Below are positions 44,522 through 52,892 of a DNA stretch of 64,000 bases, piece after piece (the first letter of the stretch is position 1; each line of letters starts with the position of its first letter). The translations under genes and the position numbers were made by a program. Under the pieces are notes generated by a model. It searched no databases, was not told where the DNA came from, and saw only the letters and a list, made by a program, of their open reading frames with translations. Source of the stretch: Verrucomicrobiaceae bacterium (GTDB taxonomy: Bacteria > Verrucomicrobiota > Verrucomicrobiia > Verrucomicrobiales > Verrucomicrobiaceae); the NCBI GenBank assembly GCA_947458455.1, contig CANGYJ010000001.1, positions 186,001-250,000 of the forward strand, given 5' to 3'.

Positions 44522-45028
44522 ATGGAAATCCCCACCGCCATCATTCACATGAAGCCTACCTTCAGCTCTCACTGCGTGCTCATCATTGATGATGAGCCGG
44601 GCGTACTTGCCGTCAGCCGCGCCGTTTTGTCCTCGCAAGGCTTCGAAGTTGCTTGCGCCTCATCCGGCGAGCAGGCCGTCGAACTTCTCATTTACGCCAT
44701 CGAGCAAGGCCAACGATTTGCCGCCTGCATCCTCGATCTGACCATGCCCGGCGGGCTTTCCGGCTTTGATGTGCTCGAACAGCTTCATCAGATTGATCCC
44801 GACCTGCCCGTGATTGCCTGTAGCGGGTATTTCCGGGAAGACGCTCGCGAGCTTTGCCGTGGCATCGGCTTCTTCGATGTGCTGAGCAAGCCGCACACGC
44901 CTGATCTGCTCTGCATCACGGTGCGCCGCGCCATCGCCAAAGTCGTCGATGCACCCTTGGAGCATCACCATGGCGAGCCTGCCGATTTGCCGATGTATAA
45001 TGGCGCACACGCCTTCGCCACGGCCTGA
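44522..45028 (+). CDS. Response regulator (receiver domain only)
   Basis: 168 aa. A single receiver domain: acidic pocket IIDDEPGV (D23, D24), phospho-acceptor D72 in ILDLTMPGG, and conserved Lys in [10 protein letters not shown]. No output domain follows, only a short His/Glu tail (EHHHGEP). It lies 29 bp upstream of a hybrid histidine kinase on the same strand, its most likely partner. ATG 44522 was chosen over an ATT at 44513. Confidence 0.9.
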   Translation: MEIPTAIIHMKPTFSSHCVLIIDDEPGVLAVSRAVLSSQGFEVACASSGEQAVELLIYAIEQGQRFAACILDLTMPGGLSGFDVLEQLHQIDPDLPVIACSGYFREDARELCRGIGFFDVLSKPHTPDLLCITVRRAIAKVVDAPLEHHHGEPADLPMYNGAHAFATA

Positions 45029-45057
45029 TTCATTCCTACCTCTGCGACACTTTTTGC

Positions 45058-47868
45058 ATGAAGTTCACCTTTCAGATCGCCAACCGCTTCACGATCCTCG
45101 GCATGTTTGCTGTGGTCATTGCAGCCATGGCGACGGCGGTAGCCTTTCTCTGGCAGGAGTATCTCACCATGCGCTACGCTCAGAGCAGCTACCTCGGTGC
45201 CGTCGCCATCGCTGGGCAGATGGAGCTCAACCGCCAGGTCATCAGTGATACGGAGCGCTCCGGTGGTGTGCGCCTCACCTGGGAAAACGAAACCCTGTTA
45301 CGCATGCGTCTCCAGACGGTCGATGTGGCTCCAGCCGTGCAGCAGCTCGGTCTTGAGGTCGAGATCGTCGCTCCTCGGGAGGCCAACGGCGTGCCGCCCA
45401 TCGTCAAATCCCCACCCATTTCCATCCTGCCAACCAGCGCCAAATGGGCGATGGAGGAGATCAGCCACGGCCAACTCGACAACCTCATCTATCGCGTCAT
45501 GGCCGGAACCAGCCTCGTCATGGTGGATACCAACGTCAGCCGGGAGCCGCATATCGAAACGAAGACCGCCTGGCTCATCGCCGGCACCCCGCTCTGCAAC
45601 AAGGATGGCCGTGTGTGCGGCGTCTTCCTGGCTCGCCAGCCGCTCTTGCAGTTCGGCCATCTCGTGCAGGCTAGCCGTCTCATCGTTCCTATTCTCGGAG
45701 CCTGCATTGGCCTGCTGCCCGCCATCATCGGCTTCTTCTTCGTCGGCCGCCGTATCACTCAGAAGACAGGGGAAATGGTGAGGGCCTTTCAATTCATGCG
45801 CACGGGCAATCTCGGCATCCGGCTCCCCGCAAAGGGCTTTGATGACCTCGACGAAGTGCAGGGTGAATTTAACAAGATGATCGAGCACCTCCACGAGGAG
45901 GATCACCGAAAGCACTCCATGCTCGCTGAGTTCGAAGGCGCACGTCGTTCCGCCGAAACGGCCACAGCCGCGAAGAGTGATTTTCTAGCGAACATGTCCC
46001 ACGAGATTCGCACGCCCATGAATGGCATCATCGGCACCACCTCGCTGCTCATTGAAATGGGCCTCGATCCTGAGCAGGAGGAGCTTGTGCGCATGATTCG
46101 CTCCTCTGGCGAATCTTTGCTGCATGTCATCAATGACATCCTCGACTTCTCGAAGCTCGAATCCGCCAAGATGGAGATCGAAAACATCCCCGTCGATGTC
46201 GAAAAGCTCATCTCCGAGACCATGGATGTCTTCTCCCACAAGGCCGCCGAGAAAAACCTCGAACTCAACGTCCACATCGATCCCGCGCTGCCGCGTAAGT
46301 TCATGGGCGACTTCCAACGCATCAAGCAGATCCTCGTTAACCTCGTCGGCAACGCCATCAAATTCACCGAGAAGGGCGAGATCCTCCTCCTCGTTCGCCA
46401 GATCAACCGCCCCGGTGAAGGTGGGGACCGCAACATGCTTCACTTCTCCGTGCGAGACACCGGCATCGGTATCCCCGCCGCAAAAGTCTGCATGCTCTTC
46501 CAGGCCTTCACCCAGGCCGATGCCACCACCACACGCAAATACGGCGGGACCGGGCTAGGCCTCGCCATCTCCAAAAAGATCATCCGCCTCATGAAAGGCG
46601 AGATTTCCGTCGTCAGCGAGGCTGGCAAAGGCTCCGACTTCTTCTTTGAACTGCCGCTCACCGTTGCCGCCGATGATGAAAATCGCGAAGAGGACATCGG
46701 CTGGATCGATATCGTCAAAAACCGCCCCATCGTTTTTTACAGCGCCCATCCCACCACCCAGCAGGTGCTCAATCAATGTGCCATGGGCTGGGGCATGAAG
46801 GTCTCCGTGCTCAAAGACCGCTCCCTCGACGAACTCGATCATGTGCTCGAAGAAACCGCCGTCTTCGTGCTCGATATCATGTGCATGAAACCGGAGGAAG
46901 CAGCCCCGCTCATGCGCGTGGCCGCTGGAAAAGGCGCCGCCATCATCACTTACCTGCCCATCACCCGCGCCAAGCTCGATAAAGCCAAATTTGCGCCACC
47001 ACCTGGCAGCCGCCACATCGGCCTCTCCAAGCCCATCAAACGCCGCGAGCTACTCCGCAGCATGGCGGAGCTCTTCCGCATGCCTCGCCGAGTCATCACC
47101 GCCCCCATCGGGGCTTCCTCACAGGGCCATCCTTCCGTCGCCAGTGCCGGTGGGCATCCCGCCATGCCTGCGGCCTCCATGGCTCCGCATGCCCAGCCAG
47201 CCATGATGCAGCATGGCATGCCGCAGATGATTCCCATCATGCCTCAGCAGCCCATGCAGCCAGCCGCTCAGGCGCACATGCTCTCCGTCATGCCTTCCGC
47301 CCAGCCTGTGCCCACCTTTGACCCGCAGATCATGGAGAAAGCCTCCATTGAGCATCCAGGCGCACGAGCCGCCTCGGGAGGTCACGATGCCCAAATCTCG
47401 AACGAAACCAACCGCGCCATTCAAAAAGCCGTGAAAGCCGATGGCGGGGATAGCTTCGCTGTCCTCCATCCCGCCCGCATCCTCCTCGTCGAAGACCAGC
47501 CGCTGAATCAAAAAATCGCCTGCATGCTCCTTCAGCGCCTCGGCTACGCCAAGATCGAGATCGCCAATAACGGCCAGGAAGCCGTCGAAATGGTCTCCCA
47601 GATGCCCTTCGACATCGTCTTCATGGATTTGCAGATGCCCGTCATGGGTGGCATTGATGCCACTCGCGCCATCCGCGGCAATTTCCAGCTCAAGAACCAG
47701 CCCGCCATCATCGCTATGACGGGTCATGCGCTCGTCGGCGTCAAAGAAGAGTGCCGTGAGGTCGGCATGAACGCCTTCCTCACCAAGCCCGTCAACCTCG
47801 ATGACTTCCGCCGCGTCATCCCGCCCGCCCTCGGCAAAGAGGCGGCTCAGATCGCCCTTTCACTCTGA
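45058..47868 (+). CDS. Hybrid sensor histidine kinase
   Basis: 936 aa. One N-terminal helix, a periplasmic sensor (about 35-200), a second helix ([20 protein letters not shown]), HAMP, then HisKA with H315 in [12 protein letters not shown], the ATPase domain ([20 protein letters not shown]), a degenerate receiver-like region and a C-terminal receiver with D857 in [14 protein letters not shown]. Between the last two lies a linker of about 60 residues rich in Met, Pro, His and Gln. The sensed signal is unknown. Confidence 0.93.
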   Translation: MKFTFQIANRFTILGMFAVVIAAMATAVAFLWQEYLTMRYAQSSYLGAVAIAGQMELNRQVISDTERSGGVRLTWENETLLRMRLQTVDVAPAVQQLGLEVEIVAPREANGVPPIVKSPPISILPTSAKWAMEEISHGQLDNLIYRVMAGTSLVMVDTNVSREPHIETKTAWLIAGTPLCNKDGRVCGVFLARQPLLQFGHLVQASRLIVPILGACIGLLPAIIGFFFVGRRITQKTGEMVRAFQFMRTGNLGIRLPAKGFDDLDEVQGEFNKMIEHLHEEDHRKHSMLAEFEGARRSAETATAAKSDFLANMSHEIRTPMNGIIGTTSLLIEMGLDPEQEELVRMIRSSGESLLHVINDILDFSKLESAKMEIENIPVDVEKLISETMDVFSHKAAEKNLELNVHIDPALPRKFMGDFQRIKQILVNLVGNAIKFTEKGEILLLVRQINRPGEGGDRNMLHFSVRDTGIGIPAAKVCMLFQAFTQADATTTRKYGGTGLGLAISKKIIRLMKGEISVVSEAGKGSDFFFELPLTVAADDENREEDIGWIDIVKNRPIVFYSAHPTTQQVLNQCAMGWGMKVSVLKDRSLDELDHVLEETAVFVLDIMCMKPEEAAPLMRVAAGKGAAIITYLPITRAKLDKAKFAPPPGSRHIGLSKPIKRRELLRSMAELFRMPRRVITAPIGASSQGHPSVASAGGHPAMPAASMAPHAQPAMMQHGMPQMIPIMPQQPMQPAAQAHMLSVMPSAQPVPTFDPQIMEKASIEHPGARAASGGHDAQISNETNRAIQKAVKADGGDSFAVLHPARILLVEDQPLNQKIACMLLQRLGYAKIEIANNGQEAVEMVSQMPFDIVFMDLQMPVMGGIDATRAIRGNFQLKNQPAIIAMTGHALVGVKEECREVGMNAFLTKPVNLDDFRRVIPPALGKEAAQIALSL

Positions 47869-47892
47869 CCGCCTCCACGGCATGAATCTGGC

Positions 47893-48249
47893 ATGATCGA
47901 ATGCCCGCACTGTGAATTCCCGCTCGACCCCGGCCGCGCCAGCACCTGCCCCAAGTGCGGTGAATCCGTGCTCGGTGCCGTCTCACGCGGGCTGCTGGAG
48001 GTCGATGTCGCCCACGCTGGCGAGACGTGGGATGTGGCCCGCGAAAAAATCGTCCAAGCCATGAACGAAGCGCTGCTCCACGGTCACAGCGGCCTCAAAA
48101 TCATCCATGGCTGGGGAGCCACCACGGGCCGGTCCGTGCTCTCCGGCCTCGCCGTCGCACTCCTGCGTGGTTTTGCCACGCGTTACGGCGGCCGCCTCTC
48201 CCCCGACCGTCAAAACCCCGGTGCCCACATTCTCTGGCTCAACCGCTGA
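47893..48249 (+). CDS. Zinc-ribbon plus Smr-like domain protein
   Basis: 118 aa. An N-terminal ribbon (CPHCEFPLDP, CPKCGES) is followed by a small Smr-like domain: LLEVDVAHAGETWDVA, then LKIIHGWGATTGRS, which matches the IHGxGxG loop of Smr proteins. Smr domains are nucleic-acid nucleases or ribosome-collision factors; the canonical DLHG start is altered to DVAHAG here. It may act on nucleic acid, but this is family inference. Confidence 0.7.
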   Translation: MIECPHCEFPLDPGRASTCPKCGESVLGAVSRGLLEVDVAHAGETWDVAREKIVQAMNEALLHGHSGLKIIHGWGATTGRSVLSGLAVALLRGFATRYGGRLSPDRQNPGAHILWLNR

Positions 48250-48354
48250 AACGATCGCTCCGCATTTTTTTACATCGTTTCGTGCATCTTGCTTTTGCAG
48301 CGGCGTTAAGGTTGACGCCCCCGCTGCCCCCGTTGACCAGTACCACCTGTCTTC

Positions 48355-49392
48355 ATGTCCGAATCCGCCACCCCACCCGCCATTCCCGCCGCCCCGGCTG
48401 CGCCGGTCAGTCCCAATCTCCCGGATAGCGATGCCATCGCTCAAGCCTCCTCCTGGGTGGCTCCGTTGCGCAAAGAGATCGCCCGAGTCCTCATCGGTCA
48501 GGCGGATCTCGTGGATCGCCTCCTCGTCGCCCTGCTGACGAATGGTCACGTCTTGCTCGAAGGCGTCCCCGGCCTCGCCAAGACGCTCGCCGTGCGAACC
48601 TTGGCGGGCACGTTGAATGCCAAATTTCAGCGCATCCAGTTCACGCCGGATCTTCTCCCTGCTGATGTCATCGGCACAATGGTTTACCACCCGAAGGATG
48701 GCACCTTCACCCCGCGTCTCGGCCCCATCTTCTCGAACCTCGTGCTCGCGGATGAAATCAACCGCGCCCCCGCTAAGGTGCAATCCGCCCTGCTCGAAGC
48801 CATGCAGGAACGCCAAGTCACCATCGGCGAGGTCACGCACAAGCTCGCGGATCCCTTCATGGTGCTCGCCACCCAGAACCCCATCGACCAAGAAGGCACC
48901 TACACGCTGCCAGAAGCCCAGCTCGACCGCTTTCTCTTCAAAGTGCGCGTCACCTATCCCACACCCGCTGAGGAGCGTCTCGTGCTCGATGCCATGGCCA
49001 CCTCCGCGCCAAAGCTTGATGTGAATGCCATCACGAACATCACCGATGTCATTGCCAGCCGGAAGATCGTCAATGGTCTCTACATGGATGAAAAAATCCG
49101 CGATTACATCGTCGCCATTATCCAGGCCTCCCGTTTCCCGGAGAACGTGGCTCCTCACCTCAAGCTCCTCATCCGCTGCGGAGCCTCCCCGCGTGGCACC
49201 ATCAATCTCGCCCTCGCCGCCAAGGCCCAGGCCTTCCTTCAGGGCCGCAACTACGTCACCCCGCAGGACATCAAAGACCTCGCCCCAGACATCCTCCGCC
49301 ATCGTATCCTTCTTAGCTACGAAGCCGAAGCCGAAGGCGTCACCTCCGAGGACGTCATCAAAACCCTCCTCGACAAGATTCCGGTGCCGTGA
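48355..49392 (+). CDS. MoxR-family AAA ATPase
   Basis: 345 aa. Walker A GVPGLAKTLAVR, Walker B LVLADEINRAPAKVQ, sensor block MVLATQNPIDQEGTY, arginine-finger region PEAQLDRFLFKV. MoxR ATPases act as chaperones for VWA-domain proteins. It begins the moxR-DUF58-BatA-BatB-BatD operon, although a toxin module lies between it and the DUF58 gene here. An Ala/Pro-rich N-terminus of about 35 residues precedes the domain. Confidence 0.95.
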   Translation: MSESATPPAIPAAPAAPVSPNLPDSDAIAQASSWVAPLRKEIARVLIGQADLVDRLLVALLTNGHVLLEGVPGLAKTLAVRTLAGTLNAKFQRIQFTPDLLPADVIGTMVYHPKDGTFTPRLGPIFSNLVLADEINRAPAKVQSALLEAMQERQVTIGEVTHKLADPFMVLATQNPIDQEGTYTLPEAQLDRFLFKVRVTYPTPAEERLVLDAMATSAPKLDVNAITNITDVIASRKIVNGLYMDEKIRDYIVAIIQASRFPENVAPHLKLLIRCGASPRGTINLALAAKAQAFLQGRNYVTPQDIKDLAPDILRHRILLSYEAEAEGVTSEDVIKTLLDKIPVP

Positions 49393-49448
49393 GGCTTGCC
49401 AGCATCGTCGCCCGGCGATATTCTCCACTCGCACAACACTCCAAACTT

Positions 49449-49634
49449 ATGAGCACCAGCACTGTCGATGCGAACGCCTTCCAGACCCAGACAGACGCCC
49501 AGCCTCGTCGCCATCGCGTCGATCCGAAATCCAAGGAGTTTGTCCATGAATTGATGCGCTGCTTCAATCAAGGCCGTCAAATCGCGATCGCCGAATACCA
49601 TGCCGCCCAGACGGCAGGACGCAAAGTCTCCTAA
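49449..49634 (+). CDS. Small protein upstream of a zeta-like toxin, possible antitoxin
   Basis: 61 aa, not recognised by motif. Start MSTSTVDANAFQ, a basic patch RRHRVDPKSKEFVHELM and a short helix NQGRQIAIAEYHAAQT. Its position 21 bp before a zeta-toxin-like kinase and its size fit an antitoxin. This is inference from context only. Confidence 0.55.
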   Translation: MSTSTVDANAFQTQTDAQPRRHRVDPKSKEFVHELMRCFNQGRQIAIAEYHAAQTAGRKVS

Positions 49635-49655
49635 GCCAGTTCAGAACTCATCGAG

Positions 49656-50354
49656 ATGCCAGCGCCGGAACTTTGGATCATCGCAGGCCCGAATGGCGCG
49701 GGCAAAACCACCGCCGTTCAGCGCGGCGGACTCTCCGAGAGCCTTGCGGCGGCCGAGTTCATCAATCCTGATGCCCTCACACTCGAGTGCCTCAAAGCCA
49801 TGGGTTACGGCTGGGAGGATGCTCCGCCCGATGTGCTTAAAACGACCTTCATTCGTGCGGCGGAAGACTCATCGGCCCGGCTGGAGAGAATCATCGAATC
49901 AGGCGGTAGCGCCGCAGTGAAGTCAGTTCTGAGTACCAAGAAGTATTGCGGACTCGTCGAGCGTGTCCGGGCGCTTGGAGGTGATTTCAATCTCGTCTAT
50001 GTCGCCCTGAATTCGCCGGTGCTCAGCGCCATGCGTGTCAGCAATCGAACCGTGCACGGCGGGCATGATGTGCCGCAGGATAAGCTCGAACCGCGCTGGC
50101 GTGCCTCGTTGAAGTTACTGCCCTGGTTCGCCTTCCATGCCACATCGTTTTACATCATCGACAACTCGGATTCCCGTCCTGGCGAGCCGGGTATCTTGCT
50201 CGTCAGCGGCTTTGAAAACGAGGTTTGCATCCACGGCGTTCCCTCCGCCTCCATGCGCCACATCGTGGCGGATTTCATCAATGCGTTCTCCCAGTTGAAC
50301 CACGGCGGCCACTGGCGTCTGGACATCGACACTGCCTACCATCCGCCCTCCTAA
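49656..50354 (+). CDS. Zeta-toxin-like P-loop kinase
   Basis: 232 aa. P-loop IIAGPNGAGKTT lies at residues 8-19 and INPD at 36-39 matches the acidic motif that follows it in zeta/COG4185 proteins. DFNLVYVALNSPVLSAMRV and NRTVHGGHDVPQDKLEPRW fit the later lid with substrate and phosphate residues. Zeta toxins phosphorylate UDP-N-acetylglucosamine precursors and block cell-wall synthesis; relatives may use other substrates. The stop codon directly abuts the DUF58 start with no gap. Confidence 0.8.
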   Translation: MPAPELWIIAGPNGAGKTTAVQRGGLSESLAAAEFINPDALTLECLKAMGYGWEDAPPDVLKTTFIRAAEDSSARLERIIESGGSAAVKSVLSTKKYCGLVERVRALGGDFNLVYVALNSPVLSAMRVSNRTVHGGHDVPQDKLEPRWRASLKLLPWFAFHATSFYIIDNSDSRPGEPGILLVSGFENEVCIHGVPSASMRHIVADFINAFSQLNHGGHWRLDIDTAYHPPS

Positions 50355-51272
50355 ATGCCCGCCGCCGCCACCAGTGACAATGACGCCCGTCTCACACGCA
50401 TCCTGAAGCGTGTGCGGCGCATCGAGCTGCTCACGCGTGGCATGGTGAAGGATATCCTTGGCGGGCAGTATCACTCCCGCTTCAAGGGGCAGGGGATCGA
50501 GTTCGATGACTTTCGCGAGTATCAGGCCGGCGATGACGTGCGCTTCCTCGATTGGAACGTCACCGCCCGCATGAACGAGCCATTCGTGCGCAAATACGTC
50601 GAAGAGCGTGAACTCACCGTCATGCTCTGCGTCGATGTCAGCGGCTCCGGGGATTACGGCAGCCATGAGGATACCAAACGTGAACGCGCCGCTGAGATCG
50701 CTGCGGTCTTTGCCTTCAGCGCCGTGCAAAATCAGGACAAAGTCGGCGTCATGCTCTTCTCGGATCAGGTCGAGGAGTATCTTCCGGCCCGCAAAGGGGC
50801 CTCGCACGCCCTGCGCATCCTTCGCGACATTTTGAACTGCCAGCCTGCTCACTCCGGCACGGACATCAAACCGGCGCTGGAGCTTGCTTTGGGGCGCATC
50901 GCCCATCGGGCACTCGTGGTGCTGGTTTCGGATCTCATCACGCCTTCGGATGCTTGGGAGAAAACTCTCCGCGCCGCCGCGGCGAAGCACGATGTGGTCG
51001 TGTCACATGTCACGGATCCTCGTGAACTCGAATTGCCCGATGTCGGCCGTGTGGTGCTGCAAGATCCCGAAACGGGCGAAGAAGTGCTCGTCAACACCTC
51101 CGATCCCCAAGTGCGTCAGCAGTATCAAGAGCGCATGAAAGCGCATCAGGACTACCTCACGCATTTACTGCGCCGCAGCGGCGTGGAGCGCATCGAAATC
51201 CGCACGGACGAGGATTATGTGCCCGCTTTGAAAGCCTATTTCCGTTCCCGCAAAAGGAGGAAACGCGGATGA
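50355..51272 (+). CDS. DUF58-domain protein of the moxR-bat operon
   Basis: 305 aa. Conserved DUF58 block FDDFREYQAGDDVRFLDWNV, then a VWA-like fold with MIDAS motif DVSGS. It probably works with MoxR as a client or adaptor in envelope stress tolerance. The start directly follows the toxin stop and the end overlaps the next start by four bases (ATGA). Confidence 0.93.
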   Translation: MPAAATSDNDARLTRILKRVRRIELLTRGMVKDILGGQYHSRFKGQGIEFDDFREYQAGDDVRFLDWNVTARMNEPFVRKYVEERELTVMLCVDVSGSGDYGSHEDTKRERAAEIAAVFAFSAVQNQDKVGVMLFSDQVEEYLPARKGASHALRILRDILNCQPAHSGTDIKPALELALGRIAHRALVVLVSDLITPSDAWEKTLRAAAAKHDVVVSHVTDPRELELPDVGRVVLQDPETGEEVLVNTSDPQVRQQYQERMKAHQDYLTHLLRRSGVERIEIRTDEDYVPALKAYFRSRKRRKRG

Positions 51273-51847
51273 GACTCTCATGGTTCATCGCTGGCATTCT
51301 TTGCCAGGCATCCGCTGCCCTCGCTCAGCTCCCCGCCGCTCCCGGTCTGCCTCATCCGAAGCTGCCGGATGCTCGTGAAATCGCCTCGCCGCCTGCGTGG
51401 TGGGTGCCGTGGACCATCGGCCTGCTCATCCTCATCTTCCTCGGCCTGATCATCTGGCTGCTGCTGCGTCCCAAACCCGCCGCGCACATCCCCCCGCGCC
51501 AGCCGATCTCCTCCTGCCTGCGTGCTTTGAATGAACTGCGCACCCGCGTCTCCTTCGTGCCGCCTGCGGAAACGAGCCACCGCGTCTCGCAGATCCTGCG
51601 ACGCTACCTTGGCGAGCGTTACGCCGTGCCCGCCATCTCCCGCACCACCCCGGAAATCTTCAGCGGCCTCCGTCAATTCGAGCCCGGTGTGCCCATTCCG
51701 CGTGCCGAAGGCGTGTGGAAGGAGCGCTTCGCTCCCGTGGCCAAATGGTGTGATGACCTTTCCTTCATGCCCGTGCCCGCCACGACGGAGGCGGCGCTCG
51801 CCTTGATCGATCAAACCATCGCCAAAGTCGAGGAGGAACGCCTGTGA
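51269..51847 (+). CDS. DUF4381-like membrane protein of the bat operon
   Basis: 192 aa. A signal-like N-terminus (LSWFIAGILCQASAALA), then a Pro-rich stretch and one membrane helix (WTIGLLILIFLGLIIWLLL), then a soluble domain with SHRVSQILRRYLGERYAVPA. This matches the small membrane protein usually found between DUF58 and BatA. The GTG of BatA overlaps its stop codon (GTGA). Confidence 0.75.
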   Translation: MRLSWFIAGILCQASAALAQLPAAPGLPHPKLPDAREIASPPAWWVPWTIGLLILIFLGLIIWLLLRPKPAAHIPPRQPISSCLRALNELRTRVSFVPPAETSHRVSQILRRYLGERYAVPAISRTTPEIFSGLRQFEPGVPIPRAEGVWKERFAPVAKWCDDLSFMPVPATTEAALALIDQTIAKVEEERL

Positions 51848-52884
51848 TCGCCGCTCTATCCATTCCCGGCATCCCTGATTTTCAGTTTTCCCATCCCTGG
51901 TGGCTGCTGCTGCTCGTTTTGCTGCCCATTCTCCTCACCCTGCGTGGTGGACGTGCCTTACGGCCATCGATCAGTTTTCCCACCGTGGCTCTGCTTCGCG
52001 GCGTGGCCTCGCCGGCACGGGCCGGCTTTGGCTGGGTTTGGTTTAGCCTCGTGCTCGGCAGCATCCTCTTCGGTGCCTTCGCCCTTTCACGCCCGCAGAA
52101 GCTCCTCGCCACCGAGGAAGAGAAATCCGATGGCGTCTCCATCATGCTCACCTTCGATGTTTCGCTCTCCATGCTCATCGAGGACATGTACATCGGCGGA
52201 CAGCCTGTGAACCGCCTCACCGCCGCGAAGCGTGTCGTGGCCGATTTCATCAAAGGTCGCAAATCGGACCGCATCGGCATCGTCGCCTTCGCGGGCGAGA
52301 CCTACCTGCCATGTCCGCTCACGCTTGATCGCGATTGGCTCATCAACAATCTCGACCGCGTGCAAACTCAGCGTGTGAGCGATGGCACCGCCATCGGTTC
52401 CGGTCTCGCCTCCGCTGCCAATCGCCTCAACAAAGAGAAGACCAAAAGCAAGGTCATCATCCTGCTCACCGATGGTGCCAACAACTCCGGCCGCCTCTCT
52501 CCGCAGGATGCTGCCCGGCTCGGTGCCACGCTCGACATCAAAATCTACTCCATCGCCTTCGGCACGCCTGGCGTGCATGTCATCCCCGATCCTCGCCGTG
52601 GCACCTTCACTCCCGTGGGGCAGCAGTTGTTTGATGAGAAGACGCTCGAAGAAGTCGCCGCCATCGGCAACGGCCAGTTCTTCATGGCGCAGGATTTAAA
52701 CTCCCTCTCCGAAGTCTTCAGCACCATCGACAAGCTCGAAAAAACCAAGATTGAGAGGCGCAAGTTCACCGAGGTAGAAGAGCTCTTCCACTGGCCTCTC
52801 TACGCCGCTGGAGCCAGCCTCCTGCTCGCCCTCCTGCTCTCCGTCATCTTGCTCCAGACCGCCCCTGAGACGCTCCCAGCCTGA
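51844..52884 (+). CDS. batA: BatA-type VWA membrane protein
   Basis: 346 aa. Two N-terminal helices (WWLLLLVLLPILLTL and FGWVWFSLVLGSILFGAFAL), a VWA domain with MIDAS DVSLS and the T/D residues TDGANNSG, and a C-terminal helix (LYAAGASLLLALLLSVILL). Bat proteins form a membrane complex that aids survival of oxidative stress in Bacteroides and Leptospira-like systems. GTG start is fixed by overlap with the preceding stop. Confidence 0.9.
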   Translation: MIAALSIPGIPDFQFSHPWWLLLLVLLPILLTLRGGRALRPSISFPTVALLRGVASPARAGFGWVWFSLVLGSILFGAFALSRPQKLLATEEEKSDGVSIMLTFDVSLSMLIEDMYIGGQPVNRLTAAKRVVADFIKGRKSDRIGIVAFAGETYLPCPLTLDRDWLINNLDRVQTQRVSDGTAIGSGLASAANRLNKEKTKSKVIILLTDGANNSGRLSPQDAARLGATLDIKIYSIAFGTPGVHVIPDPRRGTFTPVGQQLFDEKTLEEVAAIGNGQFFMAQDLNSLSEVFSTIDKLEKTKIERRKFTEVEELFHWPLYAAGASLLLALLLSVILLQTAPETLPA

Positions 52885-52892
52885 TTCATCGC

